From Nitrosomonadales bacterium (GTDB taxonomy: Bacteria; Pseudomonadota; Gammaproteobacteria; Burkholderiales; Gallionellaceae), in contig JACQFX010000029.1 of NCBI GenBank assembly GCA_016199835.1, forward strand, positions 1 through 60,479: a stretch of 60,479 nt of DNA, written 5' to 3'. The notes under the pieces were generated by a model. The model had not been told where the DNA came from, made no database searches, and worked only from the letters and a program-made list of their open reading frames with translations. Below, piece after piece: positions 40,694-48,954 of the stretch (the first letter of the stretch is position 1; each line of letters starts with the position of its first letter). Made by a program: the position numbers and the translations under genes.

Positions 40694-42478
40694 ATGTCCA
40701 CTCTGGAAATAAACGAACACAAGCTGACATTGGCCGAGGTGCTCGACATGCTGCTCGAGGACGGTCTGGTCAGTCAGGCCGATGCCAACGCGCTGCTGGC
40801 GGAGCGCCGCCTGCATCGCGCGGATGCGCATCCGCTGGTGTATATCGCCGGGAAAAACTGGAAGTCGCAATTGGCGCCGCACAAACCGCTGAACATCGAG
40901 GTGCTGTCGGAATGGCTGGCCGGGCACGTCGGGCTGGCATATTTCCATATCGATCCATTGAAGATGGATTTCTCCGCCATGACGGACATCATGTCCAATG
41001 ACTATGCCACGCGCTTCGGCATTCTGCCGGTGCAGGTGAACGCGAGCGAAGTGGTGATCGCCACGGCCGAGCCCTATTTGCGCGAATGGGAAAAAGTGCT
41101 CAAGCACATCCTGCGCAAGGACATCCGCCGCGTCGTCGCCACGCCGGTAGACATCAGCCGCTACATGATCGAGTTCTACAATCTCGCGCGCTCGGTGAAG
41201 ACCGCGACGAAGTCGAATAGCCAGAGATCCGGCCAGGCTTCGTTCGAACAACTGGTCGAGCTGGGCAAGATCAACCGCCAGCTCGATGCCAACGACCAGA
41301 ACATCGTGCACATCGTGGATTGGCTGTGGCAATACGCTTTCGAGCAGCGCGCCTCGGACATCCACATCGAGCCGCGCCGCGAGAGCGGCATCGTGCGCTT
41401 CCGCATAGACGGCGTGCTGCATCAGGTCTACCAGATCCCGATGCAGGTGATGGTCGCGATGACCAGCCGCATCAAGCTGCTCGGGCGTATGGACGTGGTG
41501 GAAAAGCGCCGCCCGCAGGACGGACGCATCAAGACGCGCACGGCGGATGGTCAGGAGATCGAGCTGCGCCTGTCCACCCTGCCCACGGCTTTCGGCGAAA
41601 AACTCGTAATGCGTATCTTCGACCCGGAAGTGCTGGTGCGCGATTTTTCCGAACTCGGCTTTTCCGAGGAGGATCGCGTGCGCTGGCAACAGATGACGTC
41701 ACAGCCGAACGGTATCATTCTGGTCACCGGCCCCACCGGTTCGGGCAAAACCACCACGCTGTATTCCACGCTCAAGCACCTGGCGACGCCCGAGGTGAAC
41801 GTGTGCACCATCGAAGACCCGATAGAGATGGTCGAGTCCTCGTTCAACCAGATGCAGGTGCAGCAGAACATAGACCTCACCTTCGTGGACGGTCTGCGCG
41901 CCTTGATGCGGCAGGACCCGGACATCATCATGGTCGGCGAAATCCGCGACCTGGAGACCGCTGAAATGGCGATACAGGCGGCGCTCACCGGCCACCTCGT
42001 GCTGTCCACGTTGCACACCAACGACGCGCCTTCCGCCATTACGCGTTTGCTCGACCTCGGCGTGCCGCCCTATCTGATCAACGCCACGTTGCTCGGCGTC
42101 ATGGCGCAGCGGCTGGTGCGCACCTTGTGCCCGCACTGCAAGAGCCCACTGCCGACACAGGATGACGAAGGCCGGTTGTGGGACGAACTCGTGGTACCGT
42201 GGAAAGCCAACCGCCCGACGCAGATACAACACGAGACTGGCTGCCTGGAATGCCGCATGACGGGCTACACCGGACGTATCGGCATCTATGAACTCCTGCT
42301 GATGTCGCCGGAGTTGCGCAAGCACGTGACCGCAGATACCGACATCGCCCGCATCCGCGAACTGGCCTACCGCGAAGGCATGAAACCCTTGCGCATCTCG
42401 GGTGCGATGAAAGTCGCAGCGGGCATGACCACGCTCGAAGAAGTCGTCAAGGTGGCCCCGCCCGCGAGCCAGATGTAA
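40694..42478 (+). CDS. GspE/PilB-type secretion or pilus assembly ATPase
   Basis: 594 residues. N-terminal MshEN-like region (about 1-150), then the ATPase core with Walker A TGPTGSGKTTTLYSTL, Asp box DPIEMVESSFNQMQ, Walker B DPDIIMVGEIRDLETAEMAI, His box TGHLVLSTLHTNDAPSAI, and a tetracysteine zinc motif (CPHC and CLEC). It powers type II secretion or type IV pilus assembly. ATG 40694 has AAGGA 8 nt upstream. No secretin, platform or pilin genes adjoin, so it works with components encoded elsewhere. Confidence 0.92.
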   Translation: MSTLEINEHKLTLAEVLDMLLEDGLVSQADANALLAERRLHRADAHPLVYIAGKNWKSQLAPHKPLNIEVLSEWLAGHVGLAYFHIDPLKMDFSAMTDIMSNDYATRFGILPVQVNASEVVIATAEPYLREWEKVLKHILRKDIRRVVATPVDISRYMIEFYNLARSVKTATKSNSQRSGQASFEQLVELGKINRQLDANDQNIVHIVDWLWQYAFEQRASDIHIEPRRESGIVRFRIDGVLHQVYQIPMQVMVAMTSRIKLLGRMDVVEKRRPQDGRIKTRTADGQEIELRLSTLPTAFGEKLVMRIFDPEVLVRDFSELGFSEEDRVRWQQMTSQPNGIILVTGPTGSGKTTTLYSTLKHLATPEVNVCTIEDPIEMVESSFNQMQVQQNIDLTFVDGLRALMRQDPDIIMVGEIRDLETAEMAIQAALTGHLVLSTLHTNDAPSAITRLLDLGVPPYLINATLLGVMAQRLVRTLCPHCKSPLPTQDDEGRLWDELVVPWKANRPTQIQHETGCLECRMTGYTGRIGIYELLLMSPELRKHVTADTDIARIRELAYREGMKPLRISGAMKVAAGMTTLEEVVKVAPPASQM

Positions 42479-42491
42479 CGGGACATACGAG

Positions 42492-43991
42492 TCACCCCCA
42501 GAAATCCTGCTGCCCGGCAAAACGCTTCCATGCCTTGCGCAGACCAGGCAGGTGCTGCGCATGGTCGCGCTCCAGCCAGCCGCGCAACAGCATGAGCGTT
42601 TCGTGGTGTGCAGCGCACTCCAGTTCGTCCAGCAGGCGGCGGGCGACGGCGATGTCGTTCAATGCGCCGAGGCTGTCTTGCAGTTGCGCCAGGGCATCCA
42701 CATAACGCCCGGCCCGGCCGGTCTCGAACACTGACGCAAACATCTCCGCGCCATACCGCAATTTTTTGCAGGCGATGCGCAAGGCATGCAACTGCATGGC
42801 ATCCGCAGTGGCGATATGCGCGCCGCGCCTGCGCACCTGCTTGCTGCGCTTGCTCAGTATCCGTGCCGCAAAATCGCGCAAGCTGGCAGCGCCTGCTTCC
42901 TGGGTTACGCGCCAATAGTCGCCGTGCATCCAGGCGCCAAAGCGCAACAGGAAGCGCTGGTAGTCCTGTGCTCCCAGCCTGCGCTCCACTGCGGCATGAT
43001 GCCGTGCGCGCAATACCTCACTCGCTTCCAGCACGCCTTGCAGCCCGGCATGTTGCGGCAAGCCTGCGCGTACAGGTGCCAGTGTCTGCGTCACGAACAC
43101 ATCCCATTCGCGCAAGTGGCCGAATTCGACACACAGCTCCGCCACTTCTGCATGTAGCTGATGCAACTCATCGTCGGCACGGAACACCTCCGCCATCCCC
43201 AGTGCAACGCGCAAACGGCGCAAGGCGACGCGCACCTGATGCAGATATTCCTCATCCAGCTTGCTGATCGCGCCCGACACATTGGCCTGTATGTGCAGCA
43301 GGCAAGAGCCGATCATGCTTTGCAGGGCTGAGGCGATGTCCTGTTTCCTGTCCAGCGCGGGGAAGCTCGCCTTGCGCACCGCCGGCGGTGCGTTGGTGTA
43401 TAGCCGGTAACCGTATTCCGCCTTGCTGGTGTGCTCCACTTCCAGCGGCACGATGTCGAGCAGCGCCTGCGCCAGTTTGAACAGTTGCTGCGGCTCGCCG
43501 GATTTGAGCTCGAGCTCCAGTTCCGAGATCGCGCGCGATTTTTCCCCGGCGCGTATCTCGCCGCTGTCCATGCACAGCTCTATCTCCGCCCCCTCGAATT
43601 TCAGCACGCGCACCGTACGCGAGAAATCCGTGACGAACACTGCCTGCAATTTCTTGCGCGCACCGCGCGGCAGTCTCCCGCCCGCCGCTTGCAATGCACC
43701 CAGCTCCAATACCTCGCCCGATACCGGCATTTCCACTTCGTTGCGCTGATGCAAACCAGCCTGCACCCTGCCGCCGCCCTTCAGTGTCTGTAACCAGCGC
43801 GCGCCCGAACGGCGCAGACGCAAAGCCATGCCGCCGTGGCATAGATCGAGTGCAGGCGTGTCGTAATAGATGCTGAGTAGCTTGTGCGTGGTGGCGCGTG
43901 CAGTGGAAAGATTTTTAAGCAAGGCATGGCGCTTGAGCCGGTTCATGTGCTCGGGGGCGATGCGCAGTTTGAGTTCGATTTCGATAGACAT
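42492..43991 (-). CDS. CYTH-CHAD domain protein
   Basis: 499 residues. N-terminal CYTH triphosphate tunnel domain with EIELKLRI (ExExK) and conserved Arg/Lys/Glu strands (GMALRLRRSGARWLQTLKGG), then a CHAD helical domain (about 225-495) with regularly spaced His (LHIQANVSGAISKLDEEYLH, VRVALRRLRVALGM). Such proteins act as tripolyphosphatases or bind polyphosphate granules. ATG 43991 preferred; the longer frame would translate a dispersed repeat. Convergent with the ATPase gene, 13 bp apart. Confidence 0.92.
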   Translation of the reverse strand: MSIEIELKLRIAPEHMNRLKRHALLKNLSTARATTHKLLSIYYDTPALDLCHGGMALRLRRSGARWLQTLKGGGRVQAGLHQRNEVEMPVSGEVLELGALQAAGGRLPRGARKKLQAVFVTDFSRTVRVLKFEGAEIELCMDSGEIRAGEKSRAISELELELKSGEPQQLFKLAQALLDIVPLEVEHTSKAEYGYRLYTNAPPAVRKASFPALDRKQDIASALQSMIGSCLLHIQANVSGAISKLDEEYLHQVRVALRRLRVALGMAEVFRADDELHQLHAEVAELCVEFGHLREWDVFVTQTLAPVRAGLPQHAGLQGVLEASEVLRARHHAAVERRLGAQDYQRFLLRFGAWMHGDYWRVTQEAGAASLRDFAARILSKRSKQVRRRGAHIATADAMQLHALRIACKKLRYGAEMFASVFETGRAGRYVDALAQLQDSLGALNDIAVARRLLDELECAAHHETLMLLRGWLERDHAQHLPGLRKAWKRFAGQQDFWG

Positions 43992-44026
43992 GATTTCCAG
44001 GTCAAACCAAACAGGGCTATATATAA

Positions 44027-44058
44027 CCGTTCGCCCTGAGCTTGTCGAAGGACGAACG
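44027..44058. repeat. Dispersed repeat copy
   Basis: CCGTTCGCCCTGAGCTTGTC followed by GAAGGACGAACG: same family as in alaS (27126-27188) and at 37829-37859. It lies 36 bp upstream of the CYTH-CHAD start. Confidence 0.85.
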
Positions 44059-44085
44059 ACCTTTTTCATTCGCCGAGGCAGCCTC

Positions 44086-44129
44086 GTAGGGCGGGCTCTG
44101 CCCGCCGCGTCGGGCGTAGCCCGACCTAC
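44086..44129. repeat. GTAG-headed REP-like palindrome
   Basis: GTAGGGCGGGC-TCT-GCCCGCC followed by GTCGGGC-GTA-GCCCGACCTAC: two hairpins inside an outer inverted repeat with GTAG/CTAC ends. The form matches REP elements linked to REP-associated (RAYT) transposases. Its right end supplies the TAG stop of the TPM gene (44126-44128). Confidence 0.8.
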
Positions 44130-44623
44130 AGCAACACCGGCTTATCCGGCAGTTCGTTCTGCGCCTCACCCTCGCGCGGATAATGCCGCGCCAGATGCTG
44201 CCCGACGCTATGGATACCGGCCAGCACTCCCGCCTCGAACTCGCCACGGCGGAACGCTTCTTCCATCTCGCCGCAGACCGTCTCCCACACCTCCTGCCCC
44301 AACTTCACATGGATGCCGCGATCCGCAACGATCTCCACATCGCGGTCGGCCATCAGCAAATAGATCAGCACGCCGTTGTTGTGCTCGGTGTCCCAGATGC
44401 GCAGTTTGGAAAACACCTCGAGCGCACGTTGCTGCGCCGTCTGCCCGGCCAGCAAGGGCGCCAACTCCAGCGCGGCTTCGACCGCGAAACGCACCTGCCC
44501 GTTATGCTGCGCCTCGGTCTCGCGGATGGCGCGCTCGATCGCATCCAGCGTGGGCTGCGGGAAAGCGCGGCGCACGGCGGCGCGGCCGGTGGAGAGGTGA
44601 CGCAGGATACGGTTTATGTCCAT
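44126..44623 (-). CDS. TPM-domain protein (YgcG-related)
   Basis: 165 residues from ATG 44623 (MDINRILRHL) with GAGG upstream. TPM domain: ERAIRETEAQHNGQVRFAVE, RIWDTEHNNGVLIYLLMADR, VEIVADRGI. No signal peptide, unlike the second TPM protein at 46185. TPM domains occur beside LemA and in some phosphatases and photosystem repair factors; activity unknown. The stop codon lies in the REP-like repeat, so the repeat insertion probably trimmed or replaced the original 3' end. Confidence 0.85.
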   Translation of the reverse strand: MDINRILRHLSTGRAAVRRAFPQPTLDAIERAIRETEAQHNGQVRFAVEAALELAPLLAGQTAQQRALEVFSKLRIWDTEHNNGVLIYLLMADRDVEIVADRGIHVKLGQEVWETVCGEMEEAFRRGEFEAGVLAGIHSVGQHLARHYPREGEAQNELPDKPVLL

Positions 44624-44719
44624 TTCGACCTCATTTGATAACGAACCCCCGCGTTTTTCGTTGGTGCCGATGGCGTTGGCCAAATAATGATTTATTGAGC
44701 CGGCCTGTTTGCATACCTT

Positions 44720-45034
44720 TCAAATCCCGGTAAACAGCAAGTCGAGCGCCGCGATGATTTCATCGCGTTTATTTTTCATCGAAGTAACTTTATCCCCCAT
44801 CGAACGGCTGGATACGCCGGCAAGCTCGGCGGTAGACATCACGACTGTGACACCCTTGATCTTGAACTGCGGGTTAAGCTGCCGAGCCGCTACTGTCATT
44901 TGTTCGGCCGCTATGAGCGGCACAACCACACGGGTTGCCAACCTGTCCAGCAGGTCGGCCTGCACATCCAGCAAATAAGGAATGGCATCGCGCGTACCTG
45001 AATTCGGATTGAGGTAAACGTCGAACTGCGCCAT
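44720..45034 (-). CDS. ccdB: CcdB-type gyrase-poison toxin
   Basis: 104 residues, family length (F-plasmid CcdB is 101). Starts AQFDVYLNPNSGTRDAIPYL; has VQADLLDRLATRVVVPL, LNPQFKIKGVTVVM and the C-terminal LDLLFTGI, the segment of F CcdB (WGI end) needed for gyrase poisoning. Overlaps ccdA by one base (TGATG). Intact. Confidence 0.92.
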   Translation of the reverse strand: MAQFDVYLNPNSGTRDAIPYLLDVQADLLDRLATRVVVPLIAAEQMTVAARQLNPQFKIKGVTVVMSTAELAGVSSRSMGDKVTSMKNKRDEIIAALDLLFTGI

Positions 45035-45282
45035 CAGAACCGCCTCAGGCCATCGCTGAAAGCACCGCATGATTCGATGCGGCGATTATATTCATCCAGT
45101 GCGTCCTTATTCTCCGTCAGCCATTGTTCACGCTGCGCTTGCCGGACGATTTCGGCCAGATGCTGCTCCAGCGTCTGTGAAAGATTGATGTTGAGCAATT
45201 TGGCTTGCCGCAAGAGATCCGCATTGATACTGAGGTTGGCCGATTTCTTGGGGCCGGCCAGATTGAACGCAATATTTCCCAC
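45034..45282 (-). CDS. ccdA: CcdA-type antitoxin
   Basis: 82 residues from GTG 45282. KKSANLSINADLLRQAKLLN is the ribbon-helix-helix DNA-binding part and QREQWLTENKDALDEYNRRI the toxin-binding part; ends SCGAFSDGLRRF. An ATG at 45324 in frame lies upstream of the predicted transcription start, so GTG with GGAG 8 nt upstream is preferred. Forms an autoregulated pair with ccdB. Confidence 0.9.
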   Translation of the reverse strand: MGNIAFNLAGPKKSANLSINADLLRQAKLLNINLSQTLEQHLAEIVRQAQREQWLTENKDALDEYNRRIESCGAFSDGLRRF

Positions 45283-45311
45283 GGTTTTTACTCCGCATTT
45301 GTAATGCGCAT

Positions 45312-45340
45312 AATATACGCGCATGAATTGTACGCGTCAA
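45312..45340 (-). promoter_or_regulatory. ccdAB promoter with overlapping palindrome
   Basis: Minus-strand TTGACG (45340-45335), 17-bp spacer, TATATT (45317-45312). The -10 lies inside TGCGCATAATATACGCGCA (45305-45323), an inverted repeat TGCGC/GCGCA that suits binding of the CcdA ribbon-helix-helix. Confidence 0.65.
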
Positions 45341-45429
45341 AATATGGCGCACCGTTGGAGAAAAATAGGCTCCAGGTTTCCTATGGGAAAATAAATCAGT
45401 CCCATTTTTCCTTTTATCAATTTTTCTTT

Positions 45430-45996
45430 TTATTGCCTCATCATAAGATCATTACTAAATGAGCAACCCTTACCACAGCTTGCTTTTATACGAGCCATTT
45501 TCTTGTTGTTATCAGCTATTCGAACTCCAATATAACAACCAGCCTTTTCGTAATTAAACTCTTCGGCAAAGTAGGCAATACTATTTTCGTCATCATCTAT
45601 TTCATGATCACCGCTCTGACTAGCTGCCTCACCTGATATATTTCTTTTGCACGCCCCATCAATATTCAATGCAAAATCGATTTTATTCTCCCCTTTATAG
45701 CGCACCTTCAAAGTTTGAGTAAGCTCAGCTTTTTCAAGCTTGTAAGCTATCCATTCGTCACTTTTATTGCGCAACTCAGGCTGCACACCACTACTTGCCA
45801 AAACAATATTTTTGTTATTAGTAGCCATATTGCTACCAGCTATCATTTCCTGCTTACGTACGGAAGCAGGTGATGTTAATACCGCATCTGCACCTGCAAT
45901 TTTTGGCTGAGACCGAGAGGTAGTATCGTTACCATGATCACATCCTGCACACATCAAACACAAAAATATAGGCAGGCAATAAATATATGTACGCAC
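45430..45996 (-). CDS. Predicted lipoprotein, AT-rich
   Basis: 188 residues. N-terminal signal YIYCLPIFLCLMCAGC with a lipobox-like CAGC, a Ser/Thr/Asn-rich linker and a C-terminal domain with four Cys (DGACKR, EKAGCYIGVRI, ASCGKGCSF). No family recognised. Base composition is much more AT-rich than its neighbours and it lies between a toxin-antitoxin pair and repeat debris, which suggests horizontal acquisition. Confidence 0.7.
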   Translation of the reverse strand: MRTYIYCLPIFLCLMCAGCDHGNDTTSRSQPKIAGADAVLTSPASVRKQEMIAGSNMATNNKNIVLASSGVQPELRNKSDEWIAYKLEKAELTQTLKVRYKGENKIDFALNIDGACKRNISGEAASQSGDHEIDDDENSIAYFAEEFNYEKAGCYIGVRIADNNKKMARIKASCGKGCSFSNDLMMRQ

Positions 45997-46011
45997 AGTA
46001 GTGTCCGGTTA

Positions 46012-46047
46012 AAAGTCTGAAACGGGGTCAAAGTCTGAAACAGGGTC
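46012..46047. repeat. Two 18-bp tandem repeats
   Basis: AAAGTCTGAAACGGGGTC and AAAGTCTGAAACAGGGTC side by side, one mismatch, followed by AGATTTATTT. The stretch 46005-46180 holds no convincing gene and looks like repeat or mobile-element debris. Confidence 0.8.
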
Positions 46048-46184
46048 AGATTTATTTTCTGCCATCACATACCCCCGATTTCTCGGTGCCGAATCGCCCG
46101 ACACCTCGAAGAGGTTTTTGCACCCTGAGGGTGAGTCGAGCTCCTGCAACTCGCGAACAACCCAACGAGCAACCTGCATCCATC

Positions 46185-47045
46185 TCACCATCTCCCCGAA
46201 GCCCCGCCCCCACCGAACCCGCCGCCTCCGCCGCTGAATCCTCCCCCACCGCCGAAGCCGCCGCCACCATATCCTCCGCCGAACCCACCACCGCCATACC
46301 CAGTAAACCCGCGCCCCGCCGATCCGCCCAGCAACACGAACACAAACGCCATCACACCGACCAGCAACGCCACCAGCAACGGTGCGACCGTGAGCCAGGC
46401 CAGCACGCCCAATCCGCCACCCATCAGCAGCGCCGCCGGGAAGCGTCCAAGCAGCGCGCGCAACATGCCGCCCACCATAACCACCGCCCCGAAGGCGACG
46501 AACAGCAGCCCTTCGATATTGTTATAGCTGCCGCTCGCAGCGGCGCGTTTCGGCGGCGGCAAGGATTCGCCGTTGACCACCTGCATGACTGTTGAGAGGC
46601 CGGATGCGATGCCACCATAAAAATCGCCGCGCTTGAAACGCGGAGCTATGACTTCGTCCACGATGCGGTGCGCGGTGGCGTCGTTGAGCACGCCTTCGAG
46701 CCCATAACCCACTTCGATGCGCAGCGCATGGTCGTCCTTGGCGACGAGCAGCAGCGCGCCATCGTCCACGCCCTTGCGTCCGAGCTTCCACGCCTCGACC
46801 ACGCGGATGCCGTATTGCTCTATGGATTCTGGTTGGGTGGTTGGTACGATCAGCACGGCGAGTTGCGTGCCTTTGTTTTTTTCGAATGCGGCGAGTTGGG
46901 ATTCCAGCGTCTGCGCCTGTTGCGCATCCAGAGTCGCAGTGAGGTCGGTGACTCGATGGGTGAGCGGCGGCACGGCCACTTCGGCCTGCGCAGTTCCCAT
47001 CAGCAGCAGCGCAAGCAACACAACCCGAACCCATATTTTTTTCAT
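46185..47045 (-). CDS. YgcG-like TPM-domain membrane protein
   Basis: 286 residues: signal peptide (KKIWVRVVLLALLLMGTAQA), TPM domain (about 25-175, VTDLTATLDAQQAQTLESQL, KGTQLAVLIVPTTQ, DDHALRIEVGYGLEG, two to three membrane helices (about 195-260) and a Gly-rich tail (GGGGFGGGYGGGG). Standard YgcG architecture. Partner of LemA upstream (110-bp gap filled by a REP-like element). ATG 47045 chosen; the longer frame would start inside the repeat. Confidence 0.9.
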   Translation of the reverse strand: MKKIWVRVVLLALLLMGTAQAEVAVPPLTHRVTDLTATLDAQQAQTLESQLAAFEKNKGTQLAVLIVPTTQPESIEQYGIRVVEAWKLGRKGVDDGALLLVAKDDHALRIEVGYGLEGVLNDATAHRIVDEVIAPRFKRGDFYGGIASGLSTVMQVVNGESLPPPKRAAASGSYNNIEGLLFVAFGAVVMVGGMLRALLGRFPAALLMGGGLGVLAWLTVAPLLVALLVGVMAFVFVLLGGSAGRGFTGYGGGGFGGGYGGGGFGGGGGFSGGGGGFGGGGASGRW

Positions 47046-47063
47046 GGTCGGCAAAAACGGCCT

Positions 47064-47140
47064 GTAGGGTGGGCACGTTTGTGCCCACGCGGTCGGGTAA
47101 TTTCGGCATCCGCGTGGGCACAGAAATGTGCCCACCCTAC
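47064..47140. repeat. GTAG-headed paired REP-like element (BIME-like)
   Basis: GTAGGGTGGGCAC-GTTT-GTGCCCACGCGG (47064-47092) and its inverse CCGCGTGGGCAC-AGAAAT-GTGCCCACCCTAC (47110-47140). Perfect outer ends with GTAG/CTAC, two hairpins in opposite orientation. It fills the lemA-ygcG gap. Confidence 0.9.
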
Positions 47141-47154
47141 CTGATCGCTTCATG

Positions 47155-47760
47155 TCATTTCGCCGGAGCCGGAACCTTGGGTGCGGCGAAGTCCACCGCA
47201 GGCGCGTGGGATATCTCTTTCTCGTTCTCCACGGTGAACGAGGGCTTCACCTTGTAGCCGAACAGCATCGCGGTCAGATTGTCGGGGAAGGAACGCACCT
47301 CGACGTTATATTCCTGCACCGCCTTGATATAGCGGTTGCGCGCCACGGTGATGCGGTTCTCCGTGCCTTCGAGTTGCGCCTGCAAATCGCGGAAATTCGC
47401 GTCGGATTTAAGTTGCGGATAATTCTCCGCCACCACCATCAAGCGGCTCAACGCCGACGTCAGCTGGCCTTGCGCCGCCTGGAATTTGGCGAATGCATGT
47501 TCGTCGTTGATCAGTTCCGGCGTGGCCTGGATGCTGCCCACCTTGGCGCGCGCCTCGGTCACTCCCAGCAGCACAGTCTGTTCCTGCGAGGCGTAACCCT
47601 TGACCGTATTCACCAGATTGGGGATGAGATCGGCGCGCCGCTGGTACTGGTTCAGCACCTCCGCCCAGCTCGCCTTGATCTGCTCATCGCCGCTCTGAAA
47701 TGCGTTGTAACCGCAACCGCTCAATAACAGTGCCAGCAAGATAACCCATAGTGTGCGCAT
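47155..47760 (-). CDS. lemA: LemA-family lipoprotein
   Basis: 201 residues: lipoprotein signal LWVILLALLLSGC (Cys about 16), then the LemA helical bundle (WAEVLNQYQRRADLIPNLVN, VARNRYIKAVQEYNVEVRSF, MLFGYKVKPSF). Function unknown; regularly found with TPM/YgcG proteins as here, and probably first gene of that pair. Confidence 0.93.
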   Translation of the reverse strand: MRTLWVILLALLLSGCGYNAFQSGDEQIKASWAEVLNQYQRRADLIPNLVNTVKGYASQEQTVLLGVTEARAKVGSIQATPELINDEHAFAKFQAAQGQLTSALSRLMVVAENYPQLKSDANFRDLQAQLEGTENRITVARNRYIKAVQEYNVEVRSFPDNLTAMLFGYKVKPSFTVENEKEISHAPAVDFAAPKVPAPAK

Positions 47761-47881
47761 CGTTCGTCCCTTCCGTAGTGTGTCTGAAAAGCGGGAAAAC
47801 TATACACCGAATCAAATCGCCTGTCCGGCGGCATAGCCGCATGTCCGCGCACTGCATCTCCTCGCTGATACAGCGCATATA

Positions 47882-48229
47882 TCATTCGTCCACTACAAGT
47901 ACAACCTCCGCCGCAGCGCTTGCCTTGTCGATATCCAGTTGCACTTCGCAATATTCGTTGCTCTCACCGGGCGGGCCTGGATCGTCCGCGCAACTGCAAC
48001 CGACCAGCATGCCCTTGTAGAATATTCCGGCCTTTACGCGTATCACCTTTTCCAGTTCGGTGACGCTATGGATCATCACCGAGATCGCTTCGTCGGCGAC
48101 GTGGTTGCTGCTGGTCAGACCTTGATACAGAGGCAATTGCTCTGCACCCAGTTGCTCGATCTCGAGCTTGAGGGTACCCATGAAATCGGCAGTTCCCCAG
48201 GCACGCAATGCCCGTTCGAGCCGGATCAT
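47882..48229 (-). CDS. Conserved hypothetical protein
   Basis: 115 residues from ATG 48229, which overlaps the stop of the M50-like gene (ATGA). Begins MIRLERALRAWGTADFMGTL and has a central LEKVIRVKAGIFYKG and Cys-containing CSCADD before EYCEVQLDIDKASAAAEV. Cytoplasmic by sequence. The tight overlap suggests a joint role with its membrane neighbour. No known family. Confidence 0.7.
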   Translation of the reverse strand: MIRLERALRAWGTADFMGTLKLEIEQLGAEQLPLYQGLTSSNHVADEAISVMIHSVTELEKVIRVKAGIFYKGMLVGCSCADDPGPPGESNEYCEVQLDIDKASAAAEVVLVVDE

Positions 48230-48954
48230 ATGGCCTCCACCTGCGCACGTTGGCGCCAGAGCACCGCCGCCGACCACACTAAAGCAGCAACGACACCCAC
48301 ACTGCCTAGGCCATGCACAAACGCGCCCCAATGCTGGGAATTGCGGAGCTGTCCGAGCGTGCCCAGCAAATAGATCCAGTCATGCGGCCCCTCTTCGCCG
48401 GTATGCCCTCCGAGCAAAACCAGTTGCGGTGCGAACGCATCGTAGATGTAGGGAGAGAGGTCGAGCAGGCTCACGCTCGCCCACCACACGCCGAGCGCCG
48501 CACCAAAATTATCCCGATTAACCACCACGAAAGCGGTGGCTATGCCCAAGGGCAAGGCGAACTGGAACAGGCTGCCGCCGAGTATGGTCATGAACTCGCC
48601 AAATGGTCGGAACAGCACATGTCCCGCCTCATGTATGGGCAGCAATATGGCATGCATGAACGAGCCGAATATTTCGCCATCGCGATAATCGCAGGCGATC
48701 AGAAACCAGCTCCACACGGCGAGCAAGGCCAGCGCAAAACACCGCCCGTAAAAGACGCTAGGCTGCATCGCCTCCAAAGGCAAAAACAGGGAAGCCAGGC
48801 GGCCGCCCTCTTCATCGCCGGTATGCGCGGGTGCGGGCCGAGGCTGCCCCCATTTGTATACATATACTCCGCAAGCCGGGCATGACTCGTCAACCGGCAA
48901 GGGCGATGGCGGCTTGAATTTGCACTTCGGGCATTGCGCGTAAGTGTCAGGCAT
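48226..48954 (-). CDS. Zinc-ribbon, M50-like membrane protein
   Basis: 242 residues. N-terminal zinc ribbon (CPKCKFKPPSPLPVDESCPACG), then five or so membrane helices with HEAGHVLF (HExxH-like HEAGH) in the second, the pattern of M50 site-2-type metalloproteases. A second metal ligand motif is not certain, so it may be inactive or have another role. Start ATG 48954 overlaps the pepD 3' end by 8 bp; its stop overlaps the next small gene by 4 nt. Likely the middle of a pepD-containing operon. Confidence 0.8.
   Translation of the reverse strand: MPDTYAQCPKCKFKPPSPLPVDESCPACGVYVYKWGQPRPAPAHTGDEEGGRLASLFLPLEAMQPSVFYGRCFALALLAVWSWFLIACDYRDGEIFGSFMHAILLPIHEAGHVLFRPFGEFMTILGGSLFQFALPLGIATAFVVVNRDNFGAALGVWWASVSLLDLSPYIYDAFAPQLVLLGGHTGEEGPHDWIYLLGTLGQLRNSQHWGAFVHGLGSVGVVAALVWSAAVLWRQRAQVEAI

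Noticed and set aside
46009-46191. 60-codon minus-strand frame with a repeated DPVSDF ending
   Set aside because: The repeat is the product of the 18-bp tandem DNA repeat; the rest is not protein-like.
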